Below are positions 5,662 to 10,072 of a stretch of 10,072 nt of DNA, one piece after another. The stretch lies in NCBI GenBank assembly GCA_023136145.1, contig JAGLRU010000109.1, positions 1-10,072 on the forward strand, read 5' to 3'. The notes beneath the pieces were generated by a model. It saw only the letters and a list, made by a program, of their open reading frames with translations. It was not told the DNA's origin and made no database searches. Made by a program: the position numbers and the translations under genes. Within the stretch, counting starts at the first letter, position 1. Each line of letters starts with the position of its first letter. This DNA is from Alphaproteobacteria bacterium (GTDB lineage Bacteria; Pseudomonadota; Alphaproteobacteria; Micavibrionales; UBA2020).

Positions 5662-8535
5662 TTAAGACGCCGCTGATTTCAATTCTTTCTGTACGACCCC
5701 GGCGCAGCGGGAGCAGATGGTGGGATGCTGTGTATTAGAGCCAATATCAGTCGTGTATTTCCAGCAGCGTTTGCATTTGTCTCCGGCGGCTTTTTCGATT
5801 ATCACAGATATGCCCGAAACATCCGGCAGTGTTAAAGCATCTTTTGGCGTGGTACCTTCCGCTAAATTGATTTTGGAAGTAATACAGATGTCTGCAAAGT
5901 TCACCGTTTCTAAAATTTGCGTCAATGCCGTATCTGCAACGTAAACTTTTGGCGCAGCTTCTAATGAAGCACCTATCATTTTTTCTGCACGCTTAACTTC
6001 AAGAGCGGCAGTTACGATGCTCCGCACATTCAGGATTATCCGCCACTTTTCCTCCAACTCCGGCCTATGCCATTCCTCCGGTGCGGCAGGCAGTTTGCCG
6101 AGATGGATGCTCTCTTTCATATCATCCATCGTCAGACCCTTATAGGAAAGCCATGCTTCTTCAGTTGTAAAGCACAAAACGGGCGAGAGCCAGTGTACTA
6201 GATGATTGAAAATATGATCCAGCACTGTCAGAATAGCGCGGCGTTTCTGACTGTCCAGAGCTTCGCAATACAGTGTGTCCTTGCAGACATCGAAATAAAA
6301 CGCCGATAGTTCTTTGGAGCAGAAATTATGTAAGGTTGTGACCATAGTCAGGAAATCAAAATTTGTAATGGATTCACGCACGATGCCGTCAATTTCGTTC
6401 AGTCTATGCAGTATCCATTTATCCATATCGGATAGATCGTTATAGGCAACTTTGTCTTTTTGATCGAAACCGTTCAGGTTGCCGAGCAGGTAACAGAAAG
6501 TCCCGCGAATACGGCGATAAACGTCAACATGACCTTTTAGGATGCTTTCCCCGAACTTGATATCTTCGGTGTAGTCGGAGCCTGTCACCCAGAGCCGCAA
6601 AATATCCGCACCGTATCTTTCGGTGAGCTTGATCGGCGAGGTGACGTTCCCCGTCGATTTTGACATTTTATAGCCTTTTTCATCGAGGATAAAACCGTGT
6701 GTCAGGACGGCCTTATAAGGTGCGCTTTTTCTTGTGCCGCAGCCTACCAGTAATGATGACTGAAACCATCCACGATGCTGGTCTGAGCCTTCGAGATATA
6801 AATCGGCAGGGCGGGTCAGTTCGGGTCTTTGTTCCAGAACGTAACCCTGCGTGCATCCTGACTCGAACCAGACATCAATAATATCCTTCACCTGTTCGAA
6901 ATCATCGGCTTTGTAATTGTCGCCAAGGAAATCCTGTGCGGGACGGTTTACCCATGCGTCAATGCCTTCTTTTTCAAAAATATCGGTAATGCGCTGAAGG
7001 ACTTTTTCATCCCGCAGGGGTTTGCCGGTTGCCTTGTTCACAAAAATTGCCAGCGGTACGCCCCATACTCTCTGACGACTAACGCACCAATCTCCCCGTT
7101 GTGCGATCATTGCACCAAGGCGGTTTTTGCCGCGTGGAGGATACCATGTTGTGTTTTCAACGGCTTCCAGTGCTTTTTCGCGCAGGTCGTTTTTGTCCAT
7201 CGAAATAAACCATTGCGGCGTATTGCGGAAGATCACCGGAGCTTTTGAACGCCACGAATGCGGGTAGCTGTGCGTTATCCTTTTTTTTGCAATAAGGTTT
7301 CCCGCTTCGGCAATTGCCTGAAGCACCATTTTGTTTGCAGGACCTTTTTTGCCGTTCGGCATATAGACCGGAAGCCCTGCGAAGAGCGGTACATTTTCAA
7401 AATACTTTCCGTCTCCGCCAACGGTTTGCGGCACTTCAATGCCGTGTTTTATGCCGAGCCTGTAATCATCCTCACCATGTCCGGGTGCGATATGCACAAA
7501 GCCCGTACCATCCTCCGCCGTGACAAAATCACCGGCAAGCAAAGGCACATCAAAGTCATAGCCTTTTTCATGAAGGGGATGACGGCAGATAATACCGGCA
7601 AGATCGGAGCCTTTACCGCGCCACAATTCTTTTACTTCATTTATACTAATATGGGGCGCTGCAGAAAGAGCCAGCATATCCTGACAAAAAATTTTATCGC
7701 CAACTTTTATAGGGCTTCCTTCTTCAACAGACAAAATCTCAAAGCACTGGTAAATTAAATCCTCACCATAAGCTATTGCGCGGTTCCCCGGCAAAGTCCA
7801 AGGTGTGGTTGTCCAAATCACAACGCTCGCACCTTCAAATTCTCTGGGAAGATTCTTTGATTTTTCTTTGTTAATCGGAAACTTCACATAGCAGGTATCA
7901 GAAGTAATATCCTTATATTCTATCTCTGCTTCTGCAAGGGCGGTTTGTTCGGGAATAGACCACATCACGGGCTTTGAGCCGAGATAGAGCGAATCATTTA
8001 ATAAGAATTTATGGATTTCCTTTGTGATCATTGACTCGGATTTTCTGTCCATGGTGATATAGGGATTTTTCCAGTCACCTAAAACCCCGATGCGCTGGAA
8101 TTCTATTGATTGCACGTCGATCCATTTCTGAGCAAATGCGCGGCACGCGGCGCGAAATTCCACGGGGTCGGAATCTTTGGTACCTTCTTTTCCTCTGGAG
8201 CGAAAATCTTCCTCAACCTTCCATTCAATCGGCAGACCGTGGCAGTCCCATCCCGGTACTAGCGGTGCATCATAGCCAAGCATCTGGCGGCTGCGGCAAA
8301 CGACATCTTTTAGCGTCTTTGATAGAACATGGCCTAGGTGGATATTACCGTTGGCAAACGGAGGGCCGTAATGGAGAATAAATTTTTCCCGCCCTTTGGA
8401 GGCTTCGCGCTGCATAGCATACAGCCCCATATCCTCCCAGCGTTGAAGGATTGCCGGTTCTTTCTTTGCCAATCCGCCGCGGCGGGGGAAATTTGTTTTA
8501 GGAAGATGAATGGTTTGTCCGTAATCGATTGTCAT
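5662..8535 (-). CDS. ileS: Isoleucyl-tRNA synthetase
   Basis: This class I synthetase attaches isoleucine to tRNA-Ile in the cytoplasm and edits mischarged valine. It has 957 residues, the usual length for the bacterial type. Seen in order are GPPFANGNIHLGH with the HIGH-type motif HLGH at 66-69, GWDCHGLPIEWKVE (95-108), and the CP1 editing domain with TTTPWT (242-247) and GTGFVHIAPGHGEDDY (343-358, which contains the conserved editing aspartate). KMSKS follows at 623-627, then an anticodon-binding helical domain. The C-terminal zinc finger has Cys921, Cys924, Cys941 and Cys944 (CKRC...CSRC). The start is supported by AGGA 7 nt upstream. The C-terminal zinc finger is expected for bacterial type 1 enzymes, generally mupirocin-sensitive, and not for type 2. 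In many proteobacteria lspA follows ileS, but here the ANT(6) gene and comM follow instead. All catalytic motifs are intact. Confidence 0.98.
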   Translation of the reverse strand: MTIDYGQTIHLPKTNFPRRGGLAKKEPAILQRWEDMGLYAMQREASKGREKFILHYGPPFANGNIHLGHVLSKTLKDVVCRSRQMLGYDAPLVPGWDCHGLPIEWKVEEDFRSRGKEGTKDSDPVEFRAACRAFAQKWIDVQSIEFQRIGVLGDWKNPYITMDRKSESMITKEIHKFLLNDSLYLGSKPVMWSIPEQTALAEAEIEYKDITSDTCYVKFPINKEKSKNLPREFEGASVVIWTTTPWTLPGNRAIAYGEDLIYQCFEILSVEEGSPIKVGDKIFCQDMLALSAAPHISINEVKELWRGKGSDLAGIICRHPLHEKGYDFDVPLLAGDFVTAEDGTGFVHIAPGHGEDDYRLGIKHGIEVPQTVGGDGKYFENVPLFAGLPVYMPNGKKGPANKMVLQAIAEAGNLIAKKRITHSYPHSWRSKAPVIFRNTPQWFISMDKNDLREKALEAVENTTWYPPRGKNRLGAMIAQRGDWCVSRQRVWGVPLAIFVNKATGKPLRDEKVLQRITDIFEKEGIDAWVNRPAQDFLGDNYKADDFEQVKDIIDVWFESGCTQGYVLEQRPELTRPADLYLEGSDQHRGWFQSSLLVGCGTRKSAPYKAVLTHGFILDEKGYKMSKSTGNVTSPIKLTERYGADILRLWVTGSDYTEDIKFGESILKGHVDVYRRIRGTFCYLLGNLNGFDQKDKVAYNDLSDMDKWILHRLNEIDGIVRESITNFDFLTMVTTLHNFCSKELSAFYFDVCKDTLYCEALDSQKRRAILTVLDHIFNHLVHWLSPVLCFTTEEAWLSYKGLTMDDMKESIHLGKLPAAPEEWHRPELEEKWRIILNVRSIVTAALEVKRAEKMIGASLEAAPKVYVADTALTQILETVNFADICITSKINLAEGTTPKDALTLPDVSGISVIIEKAAGDKCKRCWKYTTDIGSNTQHPTICSRCAGVVQKELKSAAS

Positions 8536-8567
8536 TGTGCCGTCCTGTTTGTCAAAGTGTGTTTGTT

Positions 8568-8576
8568 TTTATAGCA
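8568..8576 (-). promoter_or_regulatory. Putative extended -10 promoter of ileS
   Basis: On the - strand this reads TGCTATAAA (TGn plus TATAAA) in the 62-bp gap between the small exported protein gene and ileS. Transcription would start near 8561, giving a leader of about 26 nt. The hexamer at -35 spacing is poor (TTCTTT). It could let ileS and the genes after it be expressed independently of trpS. Confidence 0.35.
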
Positions 8577-8597
8577 TAGGAGCAGACAGGAAAGAAA

Positions 8598-8837
8598 TTA
8601 TTGAATGACCACTGAACCGTCGGCTGCATTGCAATATTGGCTGATTTTAGAATCTTCCAAAAGCAGGTTAAGACGTCCTGAAATATAGCTGGCGAGGGCT
8701 TCATCACTCATATTAGCGGGTGGTGTGAAATTTTTCTGTGTTTTGGAAATTGTAGCGGGGATATCTTCAGCTTGTGCCGTACCAACGTTAACAGCCAAAA
8801 AAGCTAATAAAATTAATATAATTTGTCTTTTTTTCAT
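8598..8837 (-). CDS. Small exported protein of unknown function, 79 aa
   Basis: The product has a textbook Sec signal peptide: positive MKKR, a hydrophobic core IILILLAFLAV, and a probable signal peptidase I cleavage after AQA at residue 23. This leaves a mature periplasmic or secreted protein of about 56 residues. There is no lipobox cysteine at the cleavage site, so it is not a lipoprotein. The mature part has one Cys (Cys69), a Pro-Pro turn (39-40) and a likely helix, MSDEALASYISGRLNLLLED (43-62). AGGG lies 7 nt before the ATG. It lies between trpS (44 bp upstream) and ileS (62 bp downstream). I do not recognise a family. The signal peptide, ribosome binding site and conserved-looking operon position make a real gene likely. 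Confidence 0.75.
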   Translation of the reverse strand: MKKRQIILILLAFLAVNVGTAQAEDIPATISKTQKNFTPPANMSDEALASYISGRLNLLLEDSKISQYCNAADGSVVIQ

Positions 8838-8881
8838 AGGGATGCCCTTATTTCCTGATTATGTCTATCAGATATAGGGAG

Positions 8882-9889
8882 CTATCGCAAGGGTTTTAAT
8901 CCAACCGCTTCCCGTGCTTTGGAGAGCGTTTCATGGGCTGTTTTACGCGCTTTTTCGGCTCCTTTAGCCAGAAGATCATCTATCCGCGACGTATCCGCCA
9001 TATATTCGTTATATAACTGCGTGGGGTTTTCAAACGTTTTTTCCAGTGCCTCCAATAATAGCTTTTTTGCATCGCCGTAGCCCATGCCGCCATTTTCAAA
9101 GGCTTTGCGCATGGAGTTTATTTTATCAGCATCTGCGAAATGTGAGTAAAGCTGGAAGATCGTATTTTCGTCCGGATTTTTCGGTTCCTCAGGAAGCTTT
9201 GAATCTGTAACGATTTTCATCACCAGTTTTTTTCGCGCATTTTTATCCATAAAAACTGGAATATGATTATTGTAGCTTTTGCTCATCTTACGACCATCGA
9301 GACCGGGAAGCAGTGAGCCTTCTTTTTCTAGTTGATGCTTTGGCAGTTTGAAAACTGGTGTAAACGTATTGTTGAAATACCCCGCCATATCGCGTGCGAA
9401 TTCTATATGCTGCACTTGATCTTTTCCCACCGGAACCATGTCTGACTGCATGGCTAGAATATCCGCAGCCATTAGAATTGGGTAGGTATAAAGCCCCATA
9501 TTAACATCGGCATCAACGTCACGATTCGCCTCACGGTTTTTATCCATAGCCGCTTTATATGAATGCGCTCTGTCCATCAGCCCTTTCGGAGTCACTGTTG
9601 AAAGTAACGTCGCCAACTCAAAAATCTCTGGAATGTCGGACTGACGGTAAAATGCCGTCCTCTCCGGGTCAATTCCAAGTGCCAGCCATGCAGCAGCTAC
9701 TTGATAATTGTCCTTACGTAGCGCACTTGGATCATGCACAGCGTTAAGTGCGTGATAATCGGCAATAAATAAATAAGAGTTTTCATGTGCAGCCGACAAT
9801 GCAAGAGCCGGACGAATCGCACCAACATAGTTTCCGATATGTGGAGCACCAGTGGGTTTCACCCCTGTCAAAATTGTTTTGCCGATCAT
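8882..9889 (-). CDS. trpS: Tryptophanyl-tRNA synthetase
   Basis: This class I synthetase, normally a homodimer, charges tRNA-Trp in the cytoplasm. It has 335 residues, the usual bacterial length. The N-terminal strand GVKPTGAPHIGNYVGAIRP carries the HIGH-type motif HIGN (17-20). The Rossmann fold continues with FIADYHALN (41-49), LMDRAHSYK (104-112), YPILMAADILA (136-146) and VGKDQVQHIE (154-163). The signature KMSKS is at 201-205 (GRKMSKSYNN). Between MDRAHSYK and YPILMAADI lies a longer charged stretch (KNREANRDVDADVNMGLYT) than in E. coli TrpS, which suggests a separate subgroup. The start is supported by GGAG 5 nt before the ATG. The gene begins 19 bp after the stop of the preceding gene, so it is probably part of an operon entering from the right edge. 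Confidence 0.96.
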   Translation of the reverse strand: MIGKTILTGVKPTGAPHIGNYVGAIRPALALSAAHENSYLFIADYHALNAVHDPSALRKDNYQVAAAWLALGIDPERTAFYRQSDIPEIFELATLLSTVTPKGLMDRAHSYKAAMDKNREANRDVDADVNMGLYTYPILMAADILAMQSDMVPVGKDQVQHIEFARDMAGYFNNTFTPVFKLPKHQLEKEGSLLPGLDGRKMSKSYNNHIPVFMDKNARKKLVMKIVTDSKLPEEPKNPDENTIFQLYSHFADADKINSMRKAFENGGMGYGDAKKLLLEALEKTFENPTQLYNEYMADTSRIDDLLAKGAEKARKTAHETLSKAREAVGLKPLR

Positions 9890-9908
9890 CTGTATCTCCG
9901 GGTTCAGG

Positions 9909-10072
9909 CTACTTTTTTACAGGCATATCTTTTACTTTCCAGTCCATGATGGCGATGCCTCCATTCGCCACACGTCCCACGTCCAGTAAAAGTAGGTACT
10001 TGCCGGAAGCATAAGGTTCGGGATTCTTATACGTATCGGCACTGAAGAAGCTGATAGTTATCGGCATTTTGA
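9909..10072 (-). CDS. Unknown protein, C-terminal end (runs off the right edge)
   Basis: An open frame enters from the right edge and stops with TAG at 9909-9911, 19 bp before trpS. The 53 visible residues read KMPITISFFSADTYKNPEPY and continue through ASGKYLLLLDVGRVANGG to MDWKVKDMPVKK. The pattern of alternating hydrophobic residues suggests a beta-rich C-terminal domain. A Met at the second visible residue (10065-10067) could in principle start a 52-residue protein, but its ribosome binding site would lie outside the window, so a longer gene is more likely. I do not recognise the family. The short gap suggests co-transcription with trpS. Confidence 0.6.
   Translation of the reverse strand, partial: KMPITISFFSADTYKNPEPYASGKYLLLLDVGRVANGGIAIMDWKVKDMPVKK

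Noticed and set aside
7258..7758. 166-codon open frame on the + strand inside ileS
   Set aside because: It is antisense to an intact, motif-rich part of ileS, and its product resembles nothing known. It is a shadow of ileS codon use.
8550..8555. TTGACA on the - strand before ileS, as a -35 box
   Set aside because: It is only about 15 nt from the ileS ATG, so the -10 and transcription start would fall inside the gene.
8543..8591. TCCTGT/ACAGGA pairing that could hide the ileS ribosome binding site
   Set aside because: Only 6 bp with a 37-nt loop and no extension on either side; too weak to claim as a regulatory hairpin.

Overview
The window looks like a chromosomal segment of an alphaproteobacterium with moderate GC content. 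The inference rests mainly on SdhA and SdhB, whose sequences closely follow the alphaproteobacterial/mitochondrial pattern, and on the sdhA-sdhB gene order. The genus cannot be fixed from the sequence alone. There are no tRNA or rRNA genes, CRISPR arrays, recognisable transposases or integrases.

Layout. The left part (1-2254, + strand) holds the 3' part of sdhA and the complete sdhB, the flavoprotein and iron-sulfur subunits of succinate dehydrogenase (complex II). sdhA enters from outside the window. Everything to the right is on the - strand and runs towards sdhB. In transcription order it is: the end of an unknown gene (9909-10072), trpS, a small exported protein (8598-8837), ileS, a 21-codon leader or comM remnant (5558-5623), an ANT(6)-family aminoglycoside nucleotidyltransferase gene (4696-5565), comM (3154-4686), and an orphan AT-rich gene (2298-2999) that converges on sdhB with 43 bp between stop codons. 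Gaps within the - strand series are short (about 9-62 bp, with one overlap) up to comM, so much of it could be co-transcribed. An extended -10 motif before ileS and another before the orphan gene suggest internal promoters.

How the genes work together. trpS and ileS charge tRNAs for translation. ComM is a DNA branch-migration helicase used in natural transformation. The ANT(6)-like protein would inactivate streptomycin-type aminoglycosides, which act on the ribosome. It lies among housekeeping genes rather than in an obvious resistance island.

The most unusual structure is around this resistance gene. The first 25 nt of comM are present a second time (24 of 25 identical) directly upstream of it. 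They form a 21-codon reading frame (MVQRISTVIFDGV...) with a plausible ribosome binding site, whose stop overlaps the ANT(6) start. This looks like the scar of an insertion at the 5' end of comM, or of a partial comM duplication, and it may now act as a translated leader coupled to the resistance gene. The orphan gene at 2298-2999 is the least explained coding sequence.
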